NCBI GenBank assembly: GCA_002221725.1
Contig: NJFT01000314.1
Span: 1 to 36,817 of the forward strand
DNA length: 36,817 nt
Source of the DNA: Scedosporium boydii
Lineage: Eukaryota > Ascomycota > Sordariomycetes > Microascales > Microascaceae
Direction: 5' to 3'
This document shows, piece after piece, positions 19,292-29,344 of the stretch; position 1 is the first letter of the stretch, and each line of letters opens with the position of its first letter. Made by a program: the position numbers and the translations under genes. The notes below the pieces were generated by a model that saw nothing but the letters and a program-made list of their open reading frames with translations, was not told the DNA's origin and ran no database searches.

Positions 19292-20894
19292 CTACAACTC
19301 CGCGAAGCTGCTACCGTCCACCTCAACTGAGGTCCGAGACAAAGACAGTTTGATCCGTGACATGTCAAAATGATGTTTGATATCGAGAAAGGACTCCAGA
19401 GATAAAACTGAACCAAAATCAGATTCGTAATCGGCAAGTTTGCTCACCAACTCAGCCTGTTTAGTCTTGTCATCGAGAGCTACCCACGCCGACATGAGAC
19501 ACAGTGGAATGTGCGATGCGCCTAGGGGCCTGTGTTGCGACATCCCATCTGCCAGGCCCATTATTTCATCGAAAAAAGCTTCTGATTCCTGAAGAAGGGA
19601 AAGATCTCCGGGATCGGCAGACTGAAGTATGGAATTCAGCAATATCGCCATCGAGTTGAAGACGCAGTATTGGGCCTGAGAACGCACCAGCACCCGGCTC
19701 ACGGTGGCTACGTGAGGGTTTCCGGTGTTGAGGAGGACGTCTCCGGAGCCAGAAGAAACCGCCTCAGCAAGTTTATCTAGTATAGGGCGGAGTGTAGCGA
19801 AATCGGCAAGCATCACCTCATACAGTGAACGTATCCCGCCGAGGTTCAACTCCGGATTTCGGATGAATTCTGGGATATGCGCAAAATTCTCTAAGCTCAT
19901 GCTTGGGAACGGGTTTGGGTTCTCCGATGAGGGAAATCCTAACGCGCTGAGTACGTCGACAAACCACGGACCGAGCTTGATCTTTGGATTTATGAGGCCT
20001 TCCGCTACCTAGTGTGCAATCGAATTTCCCGTCAGTCATCTGTGAATGGATCATGATTTCGAACTTGGCAGATAATTAATCTCCCATACCATGGCTGCGC
20101 AAAGGGTGGTCACCAGTTCTATTTCAAAGCGGGTCGTCCAGCGGTAGGTAGATATGGAGCTCAAGATGTGAGCTAAGGCTTCGCCATGATACACGTACGG
20201 GTCGTCCCGTCTTCCGAGCCAGTGCTGTAAACGCCATTAGACTCACCCGCTAGACAACACGAGGACACACACGCTCACCTGGCAAATGATAATCAAATAG
20301 ATGGCACATAACGTGTCGGTTATTTGCAACTTGTTGGGATTGTTAAGAGAGATTCGTAGCTCCTTCAAGGCATTCAGATATGTAGCAAGCATCTCAGGTC
20401 GTTGTTTTCCTGTGTAAAGTGAGGGGTGGGAAACCGCAAGGGCTTCTGCCGCCGCGTCAAGGGCCTTGTTTGTTCCCAACCGTCGAGGAAGGTCCAACAC
20501 GAACACCCCGTAGGTTGTTAGGTCGTAGCGAAGGTCCTTCACGTCGAGGGCGGAGACGAGAGCCCCCGCAAGTATCGTTGATTCGTTGCTTGGGGATCTG
20601 GAGGTGCTTGGCGCCGTAGAACCAATGAAAGAGACCGCGCGGGAATCAGAGGTTTCTCTAGGCTTCGGCTTAATCACAGTCTTTTGCTGCATGAACTTGT
20701 ACCTCCGCTGGCCACATCCAACGCAGGGAATCTGTAGGCGCGTGCACCGTGAACAGGACGGTTGGCTAAGGTCGCACTGCATCGTTTATTAGTGGAGGCC
20801 TGCTTAATCGATAGGAGGGGGTCTAAGAGGGTCGGACCTTCTTCTTCTGCCGCCGACATGCTTCACATGCCCTCCCAGAAGGAACGCCTGGCAT
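19292..20894 (-). CDS. Zn2Cys6 fungal transcription factor
   Basis: Four exons: 20894-20838, 20776-20279, 20224-20090 and 20008-19292, giving 468 residues. Introns are 20777-20837 (61 bp), 20225-20278 (54 bp, GTGAGC) and 20009-20089 (81 bp), all phase 0. The tiny first exon supplies MPGVPSGRACEACRRQKKK, and splicing to CDLSQPSCSRCTRLQIPC completes a zinc binuclear cluster C10-x2-C13-x6-C20-x6-C27-x2-C30-x6-C37. The first donor is GTCCGA, weaker than usual, but no other join completes the cluster. A basic linker follows, then an alpha-helical middle region with HWLGRRDDPYVYHGEALAHI, common in this regulator class. It should act in the nucleus on CGG-type half sites. Target genes are unknown. 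The convergent maleylacetate reductase is one candidate. Confidence 0.88.
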
Positions 20895-22178
20895 ATTTTA
20901 TGTTAAGCGCGCGGCGCAATTTACCCACTGAAGAAAGAGACTAATCCGTCTCTGGATTGCGACAGCACACTAAGCCGATGCGGACGCAGTTGCAGGCTAT
21001 ATACCCAGTCACCCAGAGTACAGAGCGATATCTTGGAGAATGAGGCCCCCTTTCCTGCTGACGCGGATTGTTGTGGCGGTGTCGTAAAGAGCGGGAAGTC
21101 CCGAGAAGGTCATCATCGGAGCGGCACATAACCCCAAATTAGGAATAGTGGTCAGCGCTGTCATGGAGATCGGCGTCCCCGCCACCCAGTACCCGCCACT
21201 CCACCAATGACCAGTCATGCTGAGCCACGGAACAGAGCTTTGTGAGGAACGACGATGATGGACGATGTAATACGGCTAATATTTTCGCAATGCGTCGGAA
21301 CACATCAGATTACATCTTGTGCAATATTGAGTGGCCAAAGTGGTGAGAGCATGCCAAGTATGTCCGCCCTGAAGATCTTTGGGCTCTCAGAAAACATCAA
21401 TCGAGAATTGGATGGATTTGGCTCCATAAACGACTGATGGAGCCTGGAGACGCTCAAATTTTGGGCGTTCAATTTCCGTAAGGTGAAACGTGCGGTATAA
21501 TGCGATGTTGGGTTTGCCGATTTGGTAGGCCGATTTTTTCAAGCTTGCCCAAATGTCCAAGAGCTATTAAAGAGGCTCAAATGCCTGTTCTCTCGCCCTA
21601 CGCGACTCCGGCAATCAACTCTAGTATGACCGTGACACATAGAGGCCCCCGCTAAATTGGAGCCATTGTACGAAGGTAAGAGATTCAATACCGTGAAAAT
21701 CCTACTTGTTGGATTTCGCAAGTTACCTATTAAATTGCCCTCTGTTTCCGGACTACTCTTGATAAATCATCTACAACAGAAGGAACGAAAATAGGGGATA
21801 TACTCCGAGTCTCAGCTGCTCAAATCTAAAGAGGTAGTATCGCATCGCGGCCGTATCTGTCAATGATCCTCAGACGGGCTTTGTGGTAGCGTGTCCGGAA
21901 AGCTCAAGTATCAACAGACGCAAGTTGGCTTGAACACAAATAATGAAATACATGGCCACTAGGTGCTCATAGGACTGCAGCAAGACTCAAGAGCACTGAA
22001 GACATTTCAATCTACCCCCTTCCAAGCTTCGCTTAGCCACCACGAGCTCCATCTCCAAACTCGGGAAATAGCAATTCGTCTCGAAGCTTGAAGAGAGTCT
22101 TACGTATTGTCGCCCGGACACCTATCCTACTCTAATCAGCCCTTATTATTCGGGACTCCATCCGGGTAGAAGCAACGC
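20895..22178. other. Intergenic region with a possible gene remnant
   Basis: 1.28 kb upstream of the Zn2Cys6 gene and downstream of the DUF1399 pseudogene. The only protein-like stretch is a minus-strand frame at 21218-21009 (listed separately). The rest (21219-22178) shows no supported feature. Confidence 0.45.
21009..21218 (-). pseudogene. Possible remnant of a small membrane protein (DUF1772-like)
   Basis: Starts with ATG at 21218 and encodes 69 residues with one hydrophobic segment, CAAPMMTFSGLPALYDT. This vaguely resembles the first helix of DUF1772/anthrone-oxygenase-like proteins (small Ala/Met-rich helix, then VP.LLD). It stops at 21009 and no continuation with the family's later helices was found. 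It could equally be chance coding potential. Confidence 0.2.
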
Positions 22179-22580
22179 TCAGGCCTGTCCCTTGCACCAA
22201 GCCATCTCGACCGCCCGATGGTACTGCACATCCTGCCTCACTTTCGCCGCTATAGTTTTGACCCAGTCCGCACTCGTCGTTGTAATGCCGTCTTCTCTCT
22301 CAGCAGCCGACAACATAGCCTCGCAATCCCAGCACAGACATCTCGCGTACTCCTCGTCTTCGTAAGTACGTTCAAACAGCTTCCGGGTGACAGTCTTCCA
22401 CGTCGGCAGCATCGCCTTAACCCTCCTGTCATTATGATCAATGAAAAACCCTGCAATAACACCCATAGATACCTTATATCTCATGTGGAATAGTTGGTGG
22501 GTGTGCCAAACCAGATCAATATCCATTGTTGGCACAAGAGTTGCGCGAACCTCTTCCTTAAACAGCCGGGAAAACTTGTC

Positions 22581-22584
22581 GTAC
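22581..22584. repeat. GTAC repeat at the left edge of the rDNA insert
   Basis: GTAC here and GTAC at 22969-22972 border the rDNA fragment. One copy belongs to the interrupted gene (codons AGG TAC GAC on the minus strand), so the second is either a short target duplication or microhomology used at insertion. Confidence 0.6.
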
Positions 22585-22968
22585 TTATGTTCTGTTGCCT
22601 CGGCGGCGTGGTCAGCGCCCCTCTGAAAAGAGGACGATGCCCTCCCGCCGGCAGCACCAAACTCTTCGAATTTTACAGCGGATTACAGTTCTGATTTGAA
22701 AACAAAAAACAAGTTAAAACTTTCAACAACGGATCTCTTGGTTCTGGCATCGATGAAGAACGCAGCGAAATGCGATAAGTAATGTGAATTGCAGAATTCA
22801 GTGAATCATCGAATCTTTGAACGCACATTGCGCCCGGCAGTAATCTGCCGGGCATGCCTGTCCGAGCGTCATTTCAACCCTCGAACCTCCGTTTCCTCAG
22901 GGAAGCTCAGGGTCGGTGTTGGGGCGCTACGGCGAGTCTTCGCGACCCTCCGTAGGCCCTGAAATACA
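22585..22968 (+). mobile_element. Inserted rDNA fragment: part ITS1, complete 5.8S, part ITS2
   Basis: A 384-bp piece of ribosomal DNA lies inside the DUF1399 coding sequence. ITS1 begins at TTATGTTCTGTTGCCTCGGCGG (its first half is missing) and runs to about 22717. An intact-looking 5.8S follows (22718-22875). ITS2 starts TCAACCCTCGAACC and stops abruptly after CCCTGAAATACA. No 18S, 28S or poly(A) is attached. Removing these bases plus one GTAC (388 bp) rejoins the host frame exactly as RRAVDRY-DKFSRLFKEE. The insert lies on the plus strand, opposite to the gene. The ITS2 opening resembles that of Sordariomycetes rather than Eurotiales. If the host's own rDNA differs, the piece is foreign or an old paralogue. 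Confidence 0.85.
22718..22875 (+). rRNA. 5.8S rRNA sequence outside an rDNA array
   Basis: Full-length match by eye to fungal 5.8S rRNA: AACTTTCAACAACGGATCTC at the 5' end, then CGATGAAGAACGCAGC, GTGAATTGCAGAATTCAGTG, AATCATCGAATCTTTGAACG and the terminal GCATGCCTGTCCGAGCGTCA. The CCCGGCAG..CTGCCGGG hairpin stem is intact. With no 18S, 28S or RNA polymerase I promoter around it, it is probably not transcribed as functional rRNA and is best viewed as a displaced copy. Confidence 0.92.
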
Positions 22969-24226
22969 GTACCTGTCCACGGCGCGCCGTAACGTGTCTT
23001 CCAACGCGGGACTCCGGATCCAAAGTTGCTCATGCATCTGATCGAGAAAGACGCCCTGGCGTACTACATGTTCAGCTAGGGACCTGACCTCCTTCCTCGC
23101 GGATTCCGCCCACCGGAGGGCAATGAGGAAGGCGTAGTCGCCGGCGATGTGGTTGCGGGATCTTGGGGATTAACGAGATCTTCTATCTTGGGACCCACCC
23201 AGATACTCTGGCCGCATAAACGGACCAGCGCTTCGCGAATGGCGCTGTGGGGAGGGACCGAGCTCAAATAGGCAAATAGGTCTGGGCGGAGCTCTGTTGT
23301 GGCCTTGAACCATTCGCTTGCTGGCTCAGGGAGATTATATTCGAATTGACTGGTTCTCGGGTCTATGGCCGTATGCTATATTCCACTCGACGTTAGATGC
23401 TGGGTGGAGAAAACTGGGCGTCATTTTCGTTCGTCTCACGTACAATGTCGCCCTAGGGGAATGGTACGCTTGGGAGATACACCAAGGAATATTCATCGCA
23501 GTGTCTCCGGAAATCGGCGGGATTGAGAAGAAACGCGTGCCATACGATCAAAACATCTGTCAAAGAAATTTAGAGGTTAACCGTCCGATCTCTACCACGG
23601 GGAGTTGGTGGCACCTTACCTAAAGGGGGCAGGTATGGAAGTTGTGCTTCAGCATGTGGTCCTCCACGTCCTGCCATGAGTTCCTCTATTTTCTTAGCCC
23701 AAAGGAGGAATCGGACCACGGCGATTTTCAAGAATACCACCCACTTCTCCCTTGATCGATCCGGATAGGTCAGATCTTGGAGTTTTACAGGAATCCTATC
23801 GTATCTGTTGCCCTGATATCCGGGGCGATACACACGGCGGTATACAGTCTTCTGCGGTGGCGGCACACCGAATGGGCGATTCAAAATCGTGGTGGAGATA
23901 ACACGCCTGCGGAGAAGGCTGAAAACTTCGAGGAGCTCAAGGTGGACAGCACACTCGCCGACTGTAGGTAGGGCGGTGACAGATCGGGGTGGCTCATCTC
24001 CGAGGGTTCGGAATACACTAGGGGAGGGTATAAAAGGCGAAAATATGGCACACGAGGATGAAGGGAAGTTCTTTGGAGTCTTGCCGCTGACGGGAACATT
24101 CCCAGGGTTGTTGTACCAGAAAGTTTCTTCTCTGCCAGATCTGTGCACAGTTGTGAGATGAAGATCGTGGAAATGAGTTAGGAGAGTGGAGGCATTAAAA
24201 TTAACGATATGTTGCGACTCGCGCAT

Positions 24227-25053
24227 CGCTGGCGATCTGCTTGAGCCGAACAGCAGTGTCTGGGAGGAATGTGAAAACGGGATCAACTGGAAGGGATGTG
24301 CCTGCCTATGAGTGCGACGAGATGAATGAGATTACTCCTTCATGGGTAGACGTCAAAACGGCGACATTAATTATTGTTTTAACTTGAAAGTGACGAGATG
24401 ATCATGTTCTTCCCATCCAGGGCTGGAGTAACCAAGCGTGTCCTGTTGAGGCAGCTGCTCGCGCGATGGGACACAGCCACTTTGTCCCTCATCCAGTGGT
24501 GCTTTTTCAGAGGTTAAAGTGTGCCTCGGATTTGATTTGGTTGTGGGGATCTCCATCTATTCCTGTGCTTCGTATGTGAGAGGTAAGACCGGGGCTCTCT
24601 GGGCCGACGGCGTCCTGAATGCATTGGTGACATGAGCAAATCGCCTTCCATAGGAGGTTAGATCTTAGTTGCAAGGCACGCACCAGTTCACATGCCACGA
24701 TGTAATGTAACGCCGACTCTGAAACCGGGGCTTGGCAGTGGCTTCGCCCGCGGTGGTTGAACTGAATTTGAATCTTTTTTCACCCAACCTTCAGCCAGAT
24801 CCTCGCCTGCTCTCCCCTCCCACGTCTAGCTCGCCTATCCCTACCTCACACTGAGATTCTGCCTAGATAAGAGCCCCATGACCTTACTAGGGGATCTAGA
24901 AATGAGATGACCCGAATGGCTGAGTTGGGTTGTCGGAAGCCGCGTCTCGATTATGTGATGGAATTATAACAGAGAATAGATACTCGTCGTTCATTCCAAC
25001 CTACGATACCCAGAGTTTCGTCCCTCAGGTCACCCCCTGGCGCCATTTTCAAC
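24227..25053. other. Divergent intergenic region
   Basis: ~830 bp between the start of the DUF1399 pseudogene (-) and the start of the large unknown gene (+). It would hold both promoters. No other gene was supported. The last ~150 bp before 25054 (for example CAACCTACGATACCC near 24998) likely form the leader of the plus-strand gene. Confidence 0.45.
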
Positions 25054-28000
25054 ATGGCCCGCCTCCGGAATACCATCGATTTACTTCTCTCTGAGAAGAA
25101 TCAAACTCAGAGCGGCCTCGCGTGGGAACCTGTTGGCCCAAGTCAAGATTACCTCCTCGGAGAGCTTGAGAAACTTTATTGGCAGGGTGCTAAGGCTGAA
25201 ATCGAGAACGTCATGGACACCCTAAGGACGTGGCAGAGAGACTCATTCCGATCCGCTGCGGCAACGGCGATGGAATCACCAGATGATCTAGAGGGCTATG
25301 ATTCCTGTCAGTCAATGGTCGAGGGAGTACGCTGAGATGTATAGTAAGTGGTTTGGCTCCCTGCAATTTTCAATGTCTATGGATGTGGGAGTTGAACCAA
25401 CCCTTCGGGTACAGACCAGAATGCGAGTCGGGTGGAAGAGCTCGCGAGCCTGTCTCGAGTAGAATCGCTCGACATGGATGCATACGCAGATTCCGTCGAG
25501 AACGTTTTGGTGCAAAAGAAGGCCCAGACCCTGAGTTCCAAGATCAAAAAGGATGTTAAGAGCCGGATAAAGCGTAAGTCTGCATTCAATCCTTGGCGGA
25601 GGCTTATGGCTATGAGTTGCTAATTTATCCACTCCCTTTTAGTTGCCAAACTTGGAGGCCTGCAACAACTGGCCTGGCTCCTGCTTCAAGCCTCGGGTAA
25701 GTTTCCTGGGCTCCGTGAAGGTTCGCATGGGCTAATGTATTTCGTTACCTTAGGGTTTCTAGATATTGACAAGATCATTGAACATCGCCCACCCTCAGAT
25801 AAGTCTCATAAGACGCCTGCGATTCCCCAGCGTAAGTGCCCTCTGACTCCGCGGCAGTCTCACTTCATCATCAGTGTTAGTGCTAACTCGGTAATCTTAG
25901 TCACCTTATCCAGATTTGAGATAAGAACTGGTATGCCAAAAATGGAACCCCTACGATGTAAAGAGTGGGGCTGTTCCTCCATTATTACCTCGAGCTACTT
26001 TGCATCAAACAGCCCCCATGAGCCCCGAATTGTCTGCGAAACGTGCTATAGGCGATATCATTGTAGCAAAGAGTCATACGGAAAAGTGTATAACCACTTT
26101 CTCTGTAACGAGATTATTACACCTGAGATCGCTCGGCGCATCTGTAAGTGTGGAAACCGGTCTACCTCTGACCCACAGCCGATCCATCTCTACTCCTGTA
26201 GTAGCAATCACCATCATCGTGATGCCAGTTGGCCAGAAAGGCGATGTGGTTTGTTGAGGTTGAATGAGCTTGAAGCTCGTGCAAAGTATGACGGCTTGCT
26301 GGCTACTTCTGGTATCCCTACAAGTAGGGTTGCTCAGGTGGTGGGCAAGATCTCGGTAACAAAGACAACAAAGGCTGTGGTTCCGGAAACCACCAGCGAT
26401 AACCACAATCAGCGTCTTACTTCTGAGGGTGGCAAGAAGACGGCGGGGTCCATGAAGGAGATGAAGAGAACCTCATCAGTAATCGGGAATGAGGCACGCG
26501 GGGCACAGGCCGAGACTTCGTCTGAGCCGGCGCGGGTCATTGCCGGCGCGGCAGAGGATAAGAATATTCCCACGTTCTTCAAAAAATTTGCCGATGAAAA
26601 CGGCTCTGGGAATGTTCATATGGCTTTGCGCGTCGGCGTTTTGGTTTTCGAAATTGGTGTTCCAAAGTAAGTTCAGTCGCCACTCTCCCCAAACCGAGGA
26701 TGCTGCCCGTTCCCCTGCTTAGCTCAACCGTTAACGCACGATGCCGGCATTAGCACCATGAGCGGAGCACTCGTTACGATAAGGGAATCACCCATTTTCC
26801 AGGATGGTATTCACAATCCAAGACGTTCACAAATCTGTATCACTATTGACGGCTCCGCAAGGAAAGTATGGAAACATAACCGGCCCGTTGGACCTCGCAA
26901 GCGATACAAGGTGATCATGAAACAAGTTGTAGGCGCCTCATTCGTCGACTTCCCTGAAATGGGGCTTGAAAAAGATATGATCGAGGCTATTATAGAGGCA
27001 GCTCTTCCCACCAATATTGAGAAGGCGACATCGGAGAAGAAGAGCAGGATCGAGACTGTCATGGAGATGTTCCAAGATCTGGTTGGCAGTCGGGTCCGCG
27101 CATACTTCCAAAGCATCGTCGGAATGATACTGGATCCAAATACAAATCTCACCTGGAATCCGGCAAGCAACTCTTGCCAACACTTTTGCAACTCAATTCT
27201 CGATTCTTCGCTCTTTGGCCCCCTTCTCTTTGGTCCTATTCCCTCTGGCACCACCGAACCTGAGAAGAATTGCCCAGTTCCACCCTATACAATGAGTTTC
27301 GTCTGCGCGGGACGAGGGATACCAGCAACGAGTCGTCGTCAAATCACAGTATGATGTCCCTCTAGGATTTGTAGAGGAATATTTGAACAACTTCTACTTT
27401 GGCCGATACGACGAGTCAGATCTTATAGACTGGTGCCAAGAATACTGGTATGATTGGGCTGGCGCAGGCCCGGTCGGGACTAATTACTCTGAGCTATTTC
27501 CTTATGACTGTACAAGGGCGTATACCGGCGAGAAGTATGACGCCTCTGAGACTTGCGGCAGTTGCAAGCTTTCTAGACATCTCTGGGCCTCCCCATTCGA
27601 CAGCTGGGCCATGGTCTCCATGCATCTCCAGCGAGATCCATTCATGTATCCCAAAAGTTCCAAGGAGAAGTTACGAGACAGCCCTGAGACCTGGATGATG
27701 AATCGGCTGTTATTGCTGCAAGCTTCGAGTGTTCTCAACCGAGTAGCTTCTGCTATGGCTAACCCCCCATCCTTACGCGCTGCGACCGCATGGCTCCATA
27801 CAGATACCACCCTCTTAAAGAATGACCCAAGACTTTCTCGCATTAGGATGGGTGGAATTCACCGCGCCCAGCCGTTCAGCCACCACTACGAGAAGGGGTC
27901 TAGCCGCCAGTACTTCCTCGCCAACTGGGCTACTAGCCTCAGCCGCGTAGCCCACTACAACATGCTCAGAGATCATCGTGCAAAGAGCACTGGGATCTTG

Positions 28001-28147
28001 AAGCCAAAGAAGGTGCCGGTGACTTACAAAACAGGGCAGCGAGAAGCAACGTGGCCAGATCATGAGCCTCCCTTCAAGGGTTTTGACGGCGACGCTGGTT
28101 GGGACTCGACCGAGTGGAAAAGCACAGAAGGCTGCAATCTACTATAA
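25054..28147 (+). CDS. Large multi-exon protein of unknown function, with one apparent frameshift
   Basis: Exons 25054-25306, 25415-25573, 25643-25696, 25754-25831, 25901-26666 and 26754-28147. Introns are 57-108 bp with mostly GTAAGT donors, and the frame joins at each. The ~900-residue protein has no recognised domain. The N-terminal ~180 residues are helical and charged. Next comes a Cys/His-rich, probably zinc-binding segment (CKEWGC, CETC, CNEI, CKCG), then a Ser/Thr/Lys-rich linker. A conserved-looking core includes NPASNSCQHFCNSIL, slightly like the NCEHF motif of permuted papain-fold proteins, and GFVEEYLNNFYFGRYDESD. Near 27306-27312 the frame slips: TMSFVC continues as RDEGYQQRVVVKSQYDVP only if one extra base in the CGCG run is ignored. 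This is either a real lesion or an assembly indel. The stop at 28147 may be bypassed by a 68-bp intron (see next entry). Confidence 0.65.
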
Positions 28148-28165
28148 GGCATACTAACGTGGTAG

Positions 28166-28362
28166 GGGCAGCCTTTATACGCCTCGATTATGCGAACCTA
28201 GGAGGAGATGGGACCAGGATGGAGGGACTGAGTGGCATGTGTGGCGTCTGTCCAGCAAGCTGTGGGACAAATTGTGGGAGTAGTTATTGTGCTGGCGGAG
28301 GTGGCTGCGGTGGGGAAGGAGGTGGAGGTTATGATGGCGGCGGTTGCGGTGGTGGTGGGTGA
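28166..28362 (+). CDS. Possible alternative last exon: Cys/Gly-rich tail
   Basis: An intron 28098-28165 (donor GTTGGG, branch ACTAAC, acceptor TAG; 68 bp) would replace the final 16 residues of the previous gene with a tail running DGDAGAAFIRLDYANLGGDG, then a Cys/Gly-rich end (MCGVCPASCGTNCG, then repeated GGGGCGG/GGGYDGG). The frame fits exactly, and the branch and acceptor are good, but the donor is weak. Gly/Cys-rich tails are common at the ends of fungal secreted or surface-associated proteins and some zinc-binding ones. It might also be unused sequence. Confidence 0.4.
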
Positions 28363-29344
28363 TGCTAGGGCGTTTGTAGAATATATAGTCCGTCAATGTT
28401 GCAAATTCCTTTGAATTCACAACTTCCCCCTAGTGGCATGTTTCGACGTGCAGTTCAATCCCGGCCGAGGGCTTTTGAACTTGTAAGGATGCCTCATGCC
28501 TAAGGCTCGAGTAATTAAGAGGTGTCCTTGATGCACAGGGTTATTTGTTATTTTCACTCCCGCTCATGTGCTCTTGGTATCTTAGGCACCTCGGTACTGT
28601 TGTTGGCTTTCACCCATTCTTCCCTCTTTTATACCCCTAAAATCCACCTTTACGCTCCTCCCCCCATCCTTGCTAGCGCGGCTATTGCGAATCCTAGGTT
28701 ATATGATATTTACATGTCTCATTTCCCATAGATAAAACTCAACCTAGTAACCCTCGAACTCCTGCCAACTGCCGGTTGTGCTGCGTCTTTCGTTTGCCGG
28801 GGGTGATCTGCCGTAAGTCGATTCCGTGGAGCTATCTTCGGGTGTCACCGTTACGAGAGGCACGTTGGTGGCGAGGGGCACGAGGCTCAAGACGCGTCGA
28901 GGTCGGCATCCGAGTGGTCTGGCTGGTATTAGAAGATGACTTTGGAGTTACGGGAGGCATGGCGGCGTTTGCGCAGCGAAAGTTTATTTCAGTTGGCCGA
29001 AGGCATGCGAGGGGTTTCGGGTTACGACGGGTCTCTGGGAACAGAAGGCCCATAGATGGTGAGAAGCTAGGTGCCGATGCTGGGAGGGTGGGGACGGGAA
29101 AGTGAAGCCAGAGTCGAGAAGAGGAAAGCCGCTGGAGGGACGTCCTGTTGTTAAGGAGTATTCCCTGGCTGTGGTTGGAAAGGCGCTCCTTGCCTTGAGC
29201 TCGGAGAGAACGCCTGTGCTGGACAGCAAGTTGGCAAAAAAGACATCGTCCCACATCGTCCCACATGGCCCTAGGGACCGCCATGTTGCTTTAGGTTGGC
29301 TTTTAGGCACGAATTTCTGGCGCCTAGACTATCCGTGAGTCATT
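28363..29344. other. Intergenic region
   Basis: ~980 bp between the unknown gene (+) and the stop of the six-hairpin-like gene (-). Several overlapping frames exist (for example around 28780-29310 on both strands) but none resembles a known protein or has a convincing gene structure. Confidence 0.45.

Larger units (their letters stand above)
22179..24226 (-). pseudogene. Broken DUF1399/GRDP-like gene (glycine-rich domain protein-like, PF07173), split by an rDNA insertion
   Basis: Pieces of one protein lie in order on the minus strand. Exon 1 (24226-23620, start MRESQHIVNF) holds ECAVHLELLEVFSLLRRRV and KWVVFLKIAVVRFLLWAKK. A 63-bp intron (23557-23619) joins LPPL to DVLIVWHAFLLNPADF, the family's first hallmark. 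The frame then hits TAG at 23455-23453 where VPFPW is expected (TGG to TAG). Later fragments in other frames give EPASEWFKATTELRPDLFAYL (near 23330-23270), then RQGVFLDQMHEQLWIRSPAL (near 23065-23005), ending RRAVDRY at 22969. An rDNA fragment interrupts there. The frame resumes at 22580 with DKFSRLFKEE, then LVPTMDIDLVWHTHQL (the second hallmark) and CLCWDCEA, to TGA at 22181-22179. At least one nonsense and two or more frame changes, besides the insertion, show it is non-functional. Confidence 0.8.

Noticed and set aside
28776..29338. Overlapping reading frames on both strands
   Set aside because: They shadow each other in GC-rich DNA, match no family and have no supporting splice or start context.
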